From Astrothelium macrocarpum (lineage: Eukaryota; Ascomycota; Dothideomycetes; Trypetheliales; Trypetheliaceae), in the NCBI GenBank assembly GCA_021030915.1, contig JAGEMR010000076.1, positions 1-64,000 on the forward strand: 64,000 nt of DNA, written 5' to 3'. The notes beneath the pieces are model-generated. The model did not search any database. It was not told the DNA's origin and saw nothing but the letters and a program-made list of their open reading frames with translations. Shown piece by piece: positions 34,795 through 44,719 of the stretch (position 1 is the stretch's first letter; each line of letters opens with the position of its first letter). The position numbers were made by a program, and so were the translations under genes.

Positions 34795-36072
34795 TCAATG
34801 GGTTTTCGAAGTACGTAAAGGGAAAAGCAAAACACGCCTACACAATCGATAGGACCAGTACAGGCATGCTAGCACAATACCTGCTATGCCGGATATCGTC
34901 CAGATCCAGGAAGGAATAACCAATTTCTGAGTATCCGGCCATCTTCCATCCTCGGCTATGATTTCCCCGGGCTGGTCTGGCGCGTCCTCTGGACCCATCT
35001 CCTCGAATTTCCCAACTCCCTTCATATCCATTCCCAGTATTCTATTCGGTCGATATCGCAATCTCCATTTGCCGTCCGAGTATTTCTTGGCACGAGGTTG
35101 TGTCATCCACCACATGGCTAGCGTTTGTACTAAAACCGTAACAAATAACCATATTGATGTCAAGATTGCTGTGAAGTATCTGAGGGGTTGCGGCATGTCA
35201 GTCTTTTCGCCATCTCCGTCCACCGCTTTCCTGAATTGAGGAATAGTAGCAGGGAGAATTGCAAGCGGCTGTTGAAGGATCATCGGCAGAAACCAATAGC
35301 CCCACGAAGCGCTGACGCGCTCCAACTCGTTCAAGGTTTGAGGGGTACAGCCTCTGCAGAAGTACCAGAACCACATCACAGGGACTGCAAGTACCATGTA
35401 CGTTCGTGCGGCAGTATACGAGAGTATGTGGTGCAATGGCATGGCAATCTGTCGATCATCCGGAAGCGCGTTCGAGCAGATTTTATTTGCCATGTCCATC
35501 ACAAACCCCTGGCAGTTGTTCGTGTATAGATCATATGGAACATTTGGATATCGCTGGAAATATTCAGTCCCTGAGAAGGCTGTCACTCAATGAAGTCTCC
35601 AATCCCATGCAAGCAAAAGCTGACCTAGGTTTTCAATGTCGGCATCGCTCCAAATACTCTCGCCGATCCGCATTTGTGGAATGGCTTCGAAGCTTCTTGA
35701 TCCATCCCAACGGGAGCTCTTGAGTCTTGTATTCGGAGGGGCCGTGTATCTCTGTAATTCAAAACAGCTCTCGTCAACCAGGATTGCCCAATGCATACAC
35801 CAGCCCGCTGCGGCTAGCCTTCCCAGAGAATACCGCAACATTGCAGCCAGAAGCCTTCGAAACGGGCCAAGATCTTTGATAGGCATCATCACAATATATA
35901 CCGCTCGCTTTGTGGGATTTGTTTCGCAGGGCTTTTCATGACCTTCGTCCATTTTGGCTGCCGCAAGGCTGATATCTCCAATGTCATCTATTCCAAATTC
36001 CTTCCAATTTTCACGAATGCTGTATCTTAGCAACTTCACAACTCGGATTGACAAATTGGATTTCATGGACAA
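34795..36072 (-). CDS. Membrane protein with LRAT/PPPDE-like His...Cys papain-fold signature (2 exons)
   Basis: The coding sequence joins 36072-35625 and 35579-34795 on the minus strand (410 residues). Residues 57-108 hold RAVYIVMM and then WCMHWAILVDESCFELQR with His94. After the junction, YDLYTNNCQGFV places Cys172 (NNCQ). This His-then-Cys order with HW and NNC(Q/E) is the mark of permuted NlpC/P60 folds such as LRAT and PPPDE proteins, which are thiol hydrolases or acyltransferases. The C-terminal half has about four hydrophobic helices (TYMVLAVPVMWFWYF, WGYWFLPMILQQPLAIL, FTAILTSIWLFVTVLVQTL, IWTISGIAGIVLACLYW), with a charged loop before the last. The fold is inferred from these motifs alone; function is unknown. 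A damaged paralogue starts 515 bp away in the opposite direction. Confidence 0.7.
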
Positions 36073-36586
36073 GTGTTCGATACCAGTGGTAAGTTACTTC
36101 GGGCTACAATGTTAACTAAGGGACGTAAAGCAGCGCCACTGACGTACTTGCCGCAGGATCCTCAAGATGCTCTCGAGGTCGGATAAATCTAGGATCCCTT
36201 GACCCCTTCGCTGCATTTTCCATAAGCTTATCCTTGGTAATGCGAACGCCCTTTCAACGGCTAAAATTTAAGGTTTGTGAAGAGGCTAATTTCCCAATTT
36301 AGAACGTAGCACATATTGCAAACCATGCTGACAGGTCTAAAGTCACGTTTCTAATAGCAGCATTACCCTTTATTTAACAGCTCGGACCCAGGATTACTCA
36401 TAGCTAATCCTCACGTTCTCCTGAATAGTTCAAGTCTGCACAGCATCCATCATCACAGCATCACAGCGAGTGGATTTGGAAGTATCATAGGGCAGAGGAT
36501 ATAATATAAGTAAGAAAAGAGGAGAGGCATAACAAAATTTTTCGTGCTTGATCGGCATTCAGCAAGTCGGGCGCAGAGTGCCAAAA

Positions 36587-37470
36587 ATGACTTCGAGACC
36601 GGTTAGCATCTTAACAAGCCCGGTTAAGACATCCAACAAGCTGCAAAAGGCAGTATATGATACTCTAAGATTTATGACAAGATCGAAACTCTTGTGGAGT
36701 ACGCATTGGACTCTGCGCGTTGGCAATACATTTTTCGAGCTGCAGAGAATTCCAGACAAACCTCAGCCTATCCTACGATCATCAACGTCGTTTAGCAAGC
36801 AGCCACAAGAGATAATGAGCGAGTGACTTATTGGATATACAGTGATGAGCGATGATGAAATAGTAGTGCTTGGTAAGCTTTGCGTTCTTTATATCATAGC
36901 AGCCGCTTGGCATGGCTAAGGAATCTCCTATCAGGGAACAAATACTGCAGCAACTCTTTGGAAGGCATTTGGTACGACATTTTTGCAAACAACTGTCAGT
37001 CGCTTGTATATGCGCCTTCGACAGATATAATCATTGAGCCGGAGCCGCAGCACATGATGGGAGTTGCATTCCTCCTGACAAGAATGACGGCAATTCTTCC
37101 AATGTTCTTTACAAGGCTCTATTTGACGGCTAAGGGTTGCGATGACAAGACAACATCGAGATATTGCCGGATGCTGTACCATTACATTTGGTTCCTTTGG
37201 GCACGATTGTTCATGTCCATCAACCAATTTCAGGAGGTACTGAAGCCGGTAGTCTCTCCTTTGTCGATATTTGGTACTCTACTATGCGTGTACCTTGTTT
37301 TGCATTGGGCTCCTATTTACGCTTGGCGCGCAATCAGAAAAATACCGTTGATCAGGCAAGAAAAGAATGGAGAATGGCACTGACGAGGAGTTCTCTTTGC
37401 AAGATGATGATGAGCCAAATGGCGAGCTTAACAAGAAGGCTTCGTAGCTTTGGTTGTTTGCAACAGCGGG
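36587..37470 (+). pseudogene. Damaged paralogue of the neighbouring HW/NNCQ membrane protein
   Basis: From the ATG at 36587 the sequence follows its neighbour: RPVSILTSPVK against RAVYIVMMPIK, then LLWSTHWTLRVGNTFFELQR, and later WYDIFANNCQSLVY and hydrophobic helices. The homologous reading is broken. A TGA at 36824-36826 precedes LIGYTVMSDDEIVVL, the frame shifts across the expected intron, and the tail leaves frame near 37380, where another frame continues with TDEEFSLQDDDEPNGEL. A weak alternative intron (GTGACT ... CATAG) could remove the first stop and join in phase, but not repair the tail. I treat it as a pseudogene, although a shortened product is possible. Confidence 0.6.
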
Positions 37471-38599
37471 AATACTGGAGTGGACGTACTTCAAATCCGA
37501 TTGCCACCTTGGTCGAGCAAAGAGAGCGCCCGTGTCCTCTCTTTGATCGCGCACTTGTAGGAGTAAGTGACGGGCAAGGCCAGGTAATGCCTGATTTGGC
37601 TCTTGCTCTTGCGTCAATTTGGTTGAGTACAGATTCAACCACTGCCGAAGGACTCCGCTTTATCGCCGTGCATTACTATGCCGTCGACTTCAACGTATTC
37701 TTTTATATATCGCAACAACCCCCCGACTAGATGAGGCAGAAAAGCCGGGCACATGTGAAAACCTTGCGGGGCGAAATATGCCGGGCTACAATTCATCGAG
37801 ACAGTGATATGCCTTTAAGGGAAGCTTTTTCGCGGGTACTCATAGCTGTGTCCCTCAGGTTCTTGTTCCTTTGAGTAAGGCTAACGCTTTTTGAAGAACG
37901 CAAGGCCATGAAGATTCCACAGGAATTCCAGGGGCCTATTCCTAAGACCGATCAAGCACCAAAAAGGCCTGAGCGATGCTTGAGCTTACCAAAGTCCAGC
38001 TTGAGCAAGGCAAGATGCCAGGCATGAGGGTAAATACTTCATATGGTGATGACAGGTATGGTACTTGTGGCATGACACGTATGCTTATCCCTGGCACCTG
38101 CCGTAACAATGGCTAATGCGAAAATGAAAACATAGCCAATTTGATATTTCAGTGTTCGATTTAAGCTTCTCGTTGTTGAGGAGCTTTTAGGGTCAGATAG
38201 CGCGTAAGATTAGATAATACATAAAATGAGAGGGTGTATAGGAGCAGAAGGCATTTAGGATTAGAGCGTAGAGAAGTGTACCGCTAGTAAAGACGAGAGA
38301 AGCCTTATCTACTTAGGTTGTGAGGTTGTCAAGTTAAGAGACTTTATCTCAATTAAGTAGGATCAGATAAGATAATTGACACGTAGAGTTATCCGATCGG
38401 TAACAATATCTGCCCGAGCGAGATCTATTTTCCCCAAACGGCAAATTCGGGCCAAAATCCCCCAGCACAAGGGTTAGGTCTACTGCAATCACGAGTAAGT
38501 GTCTCATCAGCTCACGCTGGAATTCAAATTACATTTTTGCTCAAGCTTGGACTTAAATCAACCTTGAACTTGAAAAGATAGACATATATATAAATAACC
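37471..38599. other. Gene-free region, partly transposon-like
   Basis: No intact gene. Between about 38160 and 38420 the sequence is AT-rich with GATAAGATA-like repeats, suggesting old mobile-element DNA that cannot be classified by eye. Confidence 0.45.
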
Positions 38600-38825
38600 T
38601 AATAGGAATAGAACTAAAATTCACAAATATGAGTGATTGATTAGCGTTAGAAAGTTTACAGCGAATTTTAGTTTTTGAGAAATGTTATGAACGAAAAAGT
38701 TTGTAAATTAGCCAGACGAGATAACAAGAAATTAGAAAAAAACTTCTATTCAAAGAATCGAACAACTTATTTCGCTCTATTGCAGAGACGCTGCAATGTG
38801 ATAATACTGAGCGAGTCCTGTATAA
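38600..38825. repeat. Dispersed repeat, copy a (possible LTR remnant)
   Basis: It shares with 51500-51725 the ordered phrases CTAATAGGAATAG, GAGTGATTGATTAG, TTAGCCAGACGA, AAGAATCGAA and GATAATACTGAGCGAGTC(C)TGTA. It is more AT-rich than the other copy, as expected after RIP. It ends about 130 bp before the DPH2 start codon. An LTR origin is a guess. Confidence 0.5.
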
Positions 38826-38954
38826 GAGCCACCGCATGTCTCGAATTTACAATTGAATTTTCGTCGACTTTGGCGGACCGCCCCGTGCCCAATTGTTTTT
38901 GCAGTGACACCGACGAAAAATCAGCACTCAACAACTCAATCAGATTGAACAAAA

Positions 38955-40673
38955 ATGGAGAATCCAGGGCTTGCTCCAGCGTTGTCCACACCAGATACTC
39001 ACGTCTTTGAGGCTTCTACGCCAGTCGTAGATGGTCAAGGTCTTCCAAGACTATCTGATGGGGAGCTTCATTCTCAATATGAGATCCAGAGGACCATCCA
39101 TGATATCAGGAATGGCAAATGGAAGAGAATTGCACTACAATTCCCAGATAAAATGCTTGTAAACGCACCACGAGTTTCCGAAGCGTTGAGTCATGGACTC
39201 GAAAATGCCAGAAAGAGGCGAAAGATATCAGACCCAATACGTATGAGCGGAATCGAACAGAGAGGTCCGAATATCGAATTGGAGGAAGATGTAAAGAACT
39301 TGGCCTTGACTGCTGAAGACATTCCCGAAAGAGTCTACATCTTGGCCGACACTTCCTACAGTGCATGTTGCGTAGACGAAATTGCTGCAGAGCATATTGA
39401 TGCAGACGTCGTCGTACATTATGGGAGAGCATGTCTAAGTCCCACAGCTCGACTACCAATAATATACGTCTTCACCAGCAATCCCTTGGATCTGGAGCTT
39501 ATAAAGGCGACATTCACGCAAACCTATCCGGAGCGAGACAAAAAGATTATACTGATGGCAGACATCCCCTTTTCTCACCATGTATCGCACATGTATAATC
39601 TGTTACAAGAAGAAGGTTATAGCAATATTTTTGCTCCATCGATCATACACGATCCTTTGTCATTACTTCCAAATAGAACTTTACCCGAGGACGTAGACCA
39701 CGATGTTGACAAGCTGCATCATTACAGCCTCTTTCACATATCTGACCCTCCAACGGCACTTCTCTTAACACTTTCTTCACGTTTTGAATCGATTTACATA
39801 TATCCTACCGCTAGCTACTCTTCATTTGCCTCATCCACTGTAGCTCCTGCGTTGAACCAAAACCTGGCGCAAGCTTTGGATCCGGCTTCCACCACACCTC
39901 TTCTTCGTCGTCGTTATGCTATGCTGAGAAGTCTCAACGCAACTTCAATCATTGGCGTTCTTATCAATACGCTGTCTGTTCGCTCGTACCTACCTGCAGT
40001 TCAGCGCATTCAACGACTGATTAGCGATGCCGGTAAAAAATACTACACAGTAGTCGTCGGCAAAGTCAATGCTGCCAAGGTCGCAAATTTCTCTGAAATC
40101 GAGGCTTGGGTTGTGGTTGGATGTTGGGAGAGCGGGCTCGTGGATATGAAAAGTGGCGAGGGCTATTGGAAACCAATGGTGACACCCTTTGAGCTTGAGA
40201 TGGCATTGAATGGGGAGGCAGGGAGAATTTGGATGGGGGAGTGGAAGGGTGGATTCGATGGCGTGGGAAATAAAGAAAAGGAGATGCAGGTGGGAGAAAG
40301 AGAAACAGAAGAAGTCGATGGTAGTGGAAATAGTGGTGGTGACCTTGACTTCGAAGAGGAGTCGGCGCCACCTGAATTCGATCTTAGAACCGGGAAATAT
40401 GTATCAAATACCCGGCCTATGGGCGCTGGCACGCAGAGAAAAAGTGAAGGTGGGCGAATGACAAACGCGCTCGTCAAACGAGCAAACGGGGATGTTGCAC
40501 GAATTGGCGGTGAAGTTTCACCAGGCGCAGAGTTCCTACAATCCAAGAGGACATGGCAAGGATTGGGAAGTGATTTTGAGATAGGATACCAAGAGGATGG
40601 AGCAACGGTAGAGGAAGGGCGAAAGGGGATAGCCAGGGGTTACACGGTAAGAAATGAGGATCAACGAACATAG
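38955..40673 (+). CDS. DPH2: DPH2, diphthamide biosynthesis protein 2
   Basis: A single-exon frame of 572 residues, close to the usual length. The first step of diphthamide synthesis on elongation factor 2 is carried out in the cytosol by a Dph1-Dph2 radical enzyme holding [4Fe-4S] clusters. Readable family features: RIALQFPDKMLVNAPRVSEAL (first domain), ADTSYSACCVDEIAAEH with Cys138/Cys139, HYGRACLSP with Cys160, and in the last domain KYYTVVVGKVNAAKVANF and VVVGCWESG with Cys390. The C-terminal ~130 residues are a low-complexity acidic and glycine-rich extension ending in a family-typical SKRTWQGLGSDF motif. No intron is needed. Confidence 0.93.
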   Translation: MENPGLAPALSTPDTHVFEASTPVVDGQGLPRLSDGELHSQYEIQRTIHDIRNGKWKRIALQFPDKMLVNAPRVSEALSHGLENARKRRKISDPIRMSGIEQRGPNIELEEDVKNLALTAEDIPERVYILADTSYSACCVDEIAAEHIDADVVVHYGRACLSPTARLPIIYVFTSNPLDLELIKATFTQTYPERDKKIILMADIPFSHHVSHMYNLLQEEGYSNIFAPSIIHDPLSLLPNRTLPEDVDHDVDKLHHYSLFHISDPPTALLLTLSSRFESIYIYPTASYSSFASSTVAPALNQNLAQALDPASTTPLLRRRYAMLRSLNATSIIGVLINTLSVRSYLPAVQRIQRLISDAGKKYYTVVVGKVNAAKVANFSEIEAWVVVGCWESGLVDMKSGEGYWKPMVTPFELEMALNGEAGRIWMGEWKGGFDGVGNKEKEMQVGERETEEVDGSGNSGGDLDFEEESAPPEFDLRTGKYVSNTRPMGAGTQRKSEGGRMTNALVKRANGDVARIGGEVSPGAEFLQSKRTWQGLGSDFEIGYQEDGATVEEGRKGIARGYTVRNEDQRT

Positions 40674-40862
40674 CAGTGGATGTCACACAGTTGCGGCGTG
40701 AATCATGTGCTTGCAGATAAGATCAGATCGAGTAATGGAGTTGGCTCCGGTGGCAATCACAACAAAAAGAAAAGCGAAACTCGTTTCGGAGCACTCTACG
40801 GAGTAGATCTACGGAGTAGAGGTACGTAAACCGGGGGGCACCCGGAACCATGATGTCTGAAT

Positions 40863-43800
40863 TTGTCCATAAGTCAGCACACGAGCCTTTCGCCATCTCA
40901 CTCACTCACCACCTCAACGGCCCCCCCCCCGTCTACAAATGATTTCGTTACTCGCCAAGTTTCCTGTATGTCCCCATGCACGCTGCTGAGGCAAGATTGC
41001 CTGGTTGGGGAGGACCTCCTTCGAAGGCTGCACATGCAGCAAGAAGGGGCAATGTCTCCAGACACCACTACATCCAGCTCAATGACCGGTGATGGAGAAA
41101 GACTGTCAGAATCTGGCAGTGGCAGCGGTAGTAGTAGTCTACACGAAGTCACGCAAGAAGAAATGGAGCCCGTTGAGCTGTCGCGTTTCGAGAGAATCGT
41201 CACCTCCTACCCTCCCATACTGGAATCACTGGTCCTTCAACTACCAACACCCTCCCTTCTCGACCTCTACCACACTTCCAAACATCTCAGGACCTTCTTG
41301 GCCGAATACCCATTAGCATGGCGCTCCCTCTCGTTTCGCCTCCCCCAACCTGCGGTAACAATCCTTTCTCCAGGCAACGACTCACCAGATGGACGAGCAC
41401 ACCAGTCCAAACAAAATGCCATGGATGGTCTTCTCTTACAGGTCGTCATTCCATTTGGCACTCGACTGAAGAATCTGGATCTATGCAATACTGCTATCAA
41501 TGGCATCTCTCTTGTGTCCATGGTCTTACCCCACACCAAAACTACACTACAACATCTTTCTGTTCGAGGATGCAAAAATGTGTCGATTAAGTATCATATT
41601 CTGCCTTTCTTACAGATTCATTTGAAGCGGTTTGCCACAAAAGTCTCAGGTTCAAAAAACAACGGTTACGCGCTTCAAAGCCTGTATACGTATCGCTGTC
41701 GCCACCACCGCAGAAGAGCCTACTTACCTTCCTCCTTACTTCGACGTGATTCAGACTCCGAGCCTACGCACGAACTAATCGAGATCTGTCATGAACTTGG
41801 AATCTGGACAGACACAGTTTGGTGCCCAACGCCTGGGCCTAGATGTTTCAGAAGGCGGGATTATTACACAGGCCGCGCTGGTCCGGGCAGAACAGAAGTT
41901 TGGGTACCATTCGATAGGTTATGGAGATCTGGCAATAGGATCGGGCCAAGCGATGAGGATCCACATAATGTCACAGGTGGAAAGCTTTGGGAGGAGGAGG
42001 AGGGATATGCGGGCGAAGCTTTAGGAACCGCGGATCAGAAAGGTGAAAACAAAGAAACTCCTGCACACCTACGTTGGACACATCGCGTTTTTATTGAAAA
42101 AATAAAATGCGATCAATGTGATGCAGACATTCAAGAGCGTTGCGAGCAGTGTAGTGTGAAGATGCATTGCATGGGTTGTAGAAAGACACTTTGCGCGAGC
42201 TGCGCCTTTGACCGACCATTACCACAAAAACACCGACGAAAGCGACGTCAGACAGGTCAGGCCTTTGCAGGCTCGGATGCCCTTATTGCCTCAATGGTTA
42301 CAACACCATCAAACTCTTCTGTGCAGTCTTCATCCCGCCATCGTGTGCACTCTGAAAACGCTCCTTTTTGGTGGGCGCCTGGTGTAACCCGATCTCCAAA
42401 CCAAATCCACGAGGCCGCTCATGAGGTTGATGGTTCCGACGACGAGTCAGATACTTCGAACAACTCAGGCGCCATGAATTCTGCGGCTCAACCTGCAACA
42501 TTACCTCCGCCGAAGCTCAACATGCATTGGTGCTGCTTGGAACCTGTATTCTCTGGCGGCGGTGGTGTTGCATTTATAGGACCCAATGTGGCCGGTCCTG
42601 GCTCGGATGCCATCCGTGCTACTCCTCTTCCACAAACCCCCGAGTTTGCCGATCCAGACTTTCTCCCTAATCTTTTCAGCCAGTCCCCCGCACCACGCAG
42701 GGCTCGTTCGCCCTGTCAGTCTCAAGATATCACTCTCTCGTCCAATTGTACATCTTCTACAGCTTCATCCTCATCCCTCCAGGTCCCATACCTTCCATCC
42801 CTTTCCGTCCATCTCGACTCCGAACCTCCAATTCTTCCCTACCTCCAACAGCAATCTCTCGACCTCTCCGCCATCACCTGCCCCCGTTCCCTCTGCACCG
42901 ACTGTTATCGCTCCTTTCGCTGGAAGCTCTCTTGCCGCGCCTGCCGCCGCCCCATCTGCCGCGAGCATGATCTCCGCGCCCTCAAGGTCCGCAAATGCGG
43001 CTACCGCGACATGCGCACCGAACACGACTGGGTCCGCGACTACGACGAGCGCCGCTACAAGCTCGAAATCTGCCGCACCCACATCGACCGGCACGAATGG
43101 TCGCACCAGAAGCCCGCGCGCGCCGTCCACAACCGCATCGAGTGGGACAACATGACGCTCAAAGCCATGGTCAGCGATCCCTCGTACGCGCCGCCCATGG
43201 AACCCTCGCGCTCGTCCCAACGCGCCCTCTCGCCCGCCCCATACTCGCCCTCCCGCCCTCGCTCCCTCAGCCTCGGCGGTCGACGCGCTACCTCCGTCCA
43301 GCCCATCCCCGGCCACCCACAGCACCCCGTGCAGTGGCAGGGCTGCGGCGCCTTCTTCTGCCAGCAGTTCCGCCCGCCGGGCGACAGCCGGCCAAAGTGC
43401 ACCGCGGCGCTGAACCAGTGCGTCGAGTGCAGCGTCCTCGTGTGTCAGGTAAGCCCCGTCTTCCCCCCTCCCCATCGCCAAAGGAAAATGAAAGCTGACA
43501 TCTCCCCCCTCCAGCAATGCCGCGCCGCCTCGCCCCCCTGCACCTGCCAGCCCTGTACCGCGCACTACCACTGCCCCTCGTGTGCGCTGCTCCCCAGCGT
43601 GCGCGCGGCATGTCGTCTCTTCGAGGAGCGCGCGGCGCGCGTCGCTGAGGAAGCTGCGAAGCGTGCTGCGGAGGAGGAGCAACAAGCGCAAGCCCTTGCA
43701 GTGGCGGAGGAAGAGGGTCTGCAGGAGATGCGAGACGCGGGGCCGCTGGTGCAATTTCCCGTCGGTGGGAAGGAAGTGAATGGGATTCCCGAGGGGCAGA

Positions 43801-44024
43801 TGTGGACGGTGGGGTTCATGCCTGGTGGGGGAATGGAGGTGGAAGGTGGGGTAGTTCTGGGTGAGGCACTCAGCAGTTCAGCTGGTGTGCTGATGGGGGA
43901 TAGTGGTGGTGGAGGGCCAGTGGGTGTGGAGGATCAGGACCAGGACCACGGCCTGGATCGGGAGCATCTGGATCTGGCGGTCGGGGTTGGCGAGTTCTTC
44001 AAATTCCTTGAGAGTGTGGGGTGA
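40863..44024 (+). CDS. F-box-like protein with LRR segment and three cysteine clusters (2 exons)
   Basis: The coding sequence joins 40863-43448 and 43515-44024 (1031 residues). Residues 105-160 resemble an F-box (PPILESLVLQLPTPSLLDLYHTS); a leucine-rich stretch follows (LKNLDLCNTAING, LQHLSVRGCKNV). Cluster 1 starts at Cys416 (CDQCDADIQERCEQC, CMGCRKTLCASC), cluster 2 at Cys673 (CTDCYRSFRWKLSCRACRRPICREHD), and cluster 3 starts near 846 and crosses the splice junction (CVECSVLVCQ then QCRAASPPC). These look like zinc-binding treble-clef or B-box modules. The 66-nt intron (GTAAGC ... CTCCAG) is a multiple of three and open, so an unspliced frame also reads through. F-box proteins select substrates for SCF ubiquitin ligases; that role here is inference. 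The true start may be a later ATG (41036). Confidence 0.75.
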   Translation: MSISQHTSLSPSHSLTTSTAPPPSTNDFVTRQVSCMSPCTLLRQDCLVGEDLLRRLHMQQEGAMSPDTTTSSSMTGDGERLSESGSGSGSSSLHEVTQEEMEPVELSRFERIVTSYPPILESLVLQLPTPSLLDLYHTSKHLRTFLAEYPLAWRSLSFRLPQPAVTILSPGNDSPDGRAHQSKQNAMDGLLLQVVIPFGTRLKNLDLCNTAINGISLVSMVLPHTKTTLQHLSVRGCKNVSIKYHILPFLQIHLKRFATKVSGSKNNGYALQSLYTYRCRHHRRRAYLPSSLLRRDSDSEPTHELIEICHELGIWTDTVWCPTPGPRCFRRRDYYTGRAGPGRTEVWVPFDRLWRSGNRIGPSDEDPHNVTGGKLWEEEEGYAGEALGTADQKGENKETPAHLRWTHRVFIEKIKCDQCDADIQERCEQCSVKMHCMGCRKTLCASCAFDRPLPQKHRRKRRQTGQAFAGSDALIASMVTTPSNSSVQSSSRHRVHSENAPFWWAPGVTRSPNQIHEAAHEVDGSDDESDTSNNSGAMNSAAQPATLPPPKLNMHWCCLEPVFSGGGGVAFIGPNVAGPGSDAIRATPLPQTPEFADPDFLPNLFSQSPAPRRARSPCQSQDITLSSNCTSSTASSSSLQVPYLPSLSVHLDSEPPILPYLQQQSLDLSAITCPRSLCTDCYRSFRWKLSCRACRRPICREHDLRALKVRKCGYRDMRTEHDWVRDYDERRYKLEICRTHIDRHEWSHQKPARAVHNRIEWDNMTLKAMVSDPSYAPPMEPSRSSQRALSPAPYSPSRPRSLSLGGRRATSVQPIPGHPQHPVQWQGCGAFFCQQFRPPGDSRPKCTAALNQCVECSVLVCQVSPVFPPPHRQRKMKADISPLQQCRAASPPCTCQPCTAHYHCPSCALLPSVRAACRLFEERAARVAEEAAKRAAEEEQQAQALAVAEEEGLQEMRDAGPLVQFPVGGKEVNGIPEGQMWTVGFMPGGGMEVEGGVVLGEALSSSAGVLMGDSGGGGPVGVEDQDQDHGLDREHLDLAVGVGEFFKFLESVG

Positions 44025-44719
44025 ATTATGGGTCGATGATAGATCGATTTGGCGGGTGGCGAGCAAGATGGCTTTGATGAGCACGATGATAAGGATGGGA
44101 GGAGTCGAGAGCGTTATTGCTGCATCGATATACCACTGCATATCGTACTAGGCGTTTATTTCCCGGGCAGAGGTGATCTCTTAGCGATCTATGCTTTTTC
44201 CAAGCGTCGTTGCTATCTTCCTTTGTTTGCTCTTTACGGCATTTGCTTATATCACGGATATGAGGTTGACTGTATAGCTATGGAATGAGAGCAAGTGCAA
44301 ATTAATCTATAAGTTAGAAGACGTGCGATGGTCAGTTGCTCGAGCTTCCGGATAGGGGAAACCACTTGAGCTCATCTCTTGCGACAATTTTGCAAGGATA
44401 GGAAGCAACACAATAGGCTCAGAGTCTATGTGTTGAATTGTCGTGTTTGTCTATAATTTTGCCATTTTTCGGCGTCAAAGTCGAGCAAAAATGCAGTCTG
44501 AACTCCTACGCAAGCTGACAAGTTACTCAACTGGATCCCCCCAAAAGACACTACACAAGTCTTGGTCGGCTGTAGGGTATGGACTGGACCGTGGCGTTGC
44601 TTAAAGTATTTTCATGTGGTATCCACTCTTACAAGATTGAGGTGCAGAGAGATCAAAAACCAGAGATCATACTGGTCAATGATACACTGTAGCTAGAGTA
44701 ACAATCCGCATAATATCTT
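44025..44719. other. Intergenic region between convergent genes
   Basis: No gene is seen. It contains the 3' flanks of the F-box-like gene (plus) and the NLR pseudogene (minus). Confidence 0.6.

Noticed and set aside
37164..37730. 188-residue plus-strand frame after the HW/NNCQ paralogue
   Set aside because: The homologous helices are in other frames; this frame has no motif and only overlaps the decayed tail.
42586..43754. Long frames on both strands within the F-box-like gene
   Set aside because: GC-rich shadows with no recognisable domains; the real frame has conserved cysteine clusters.
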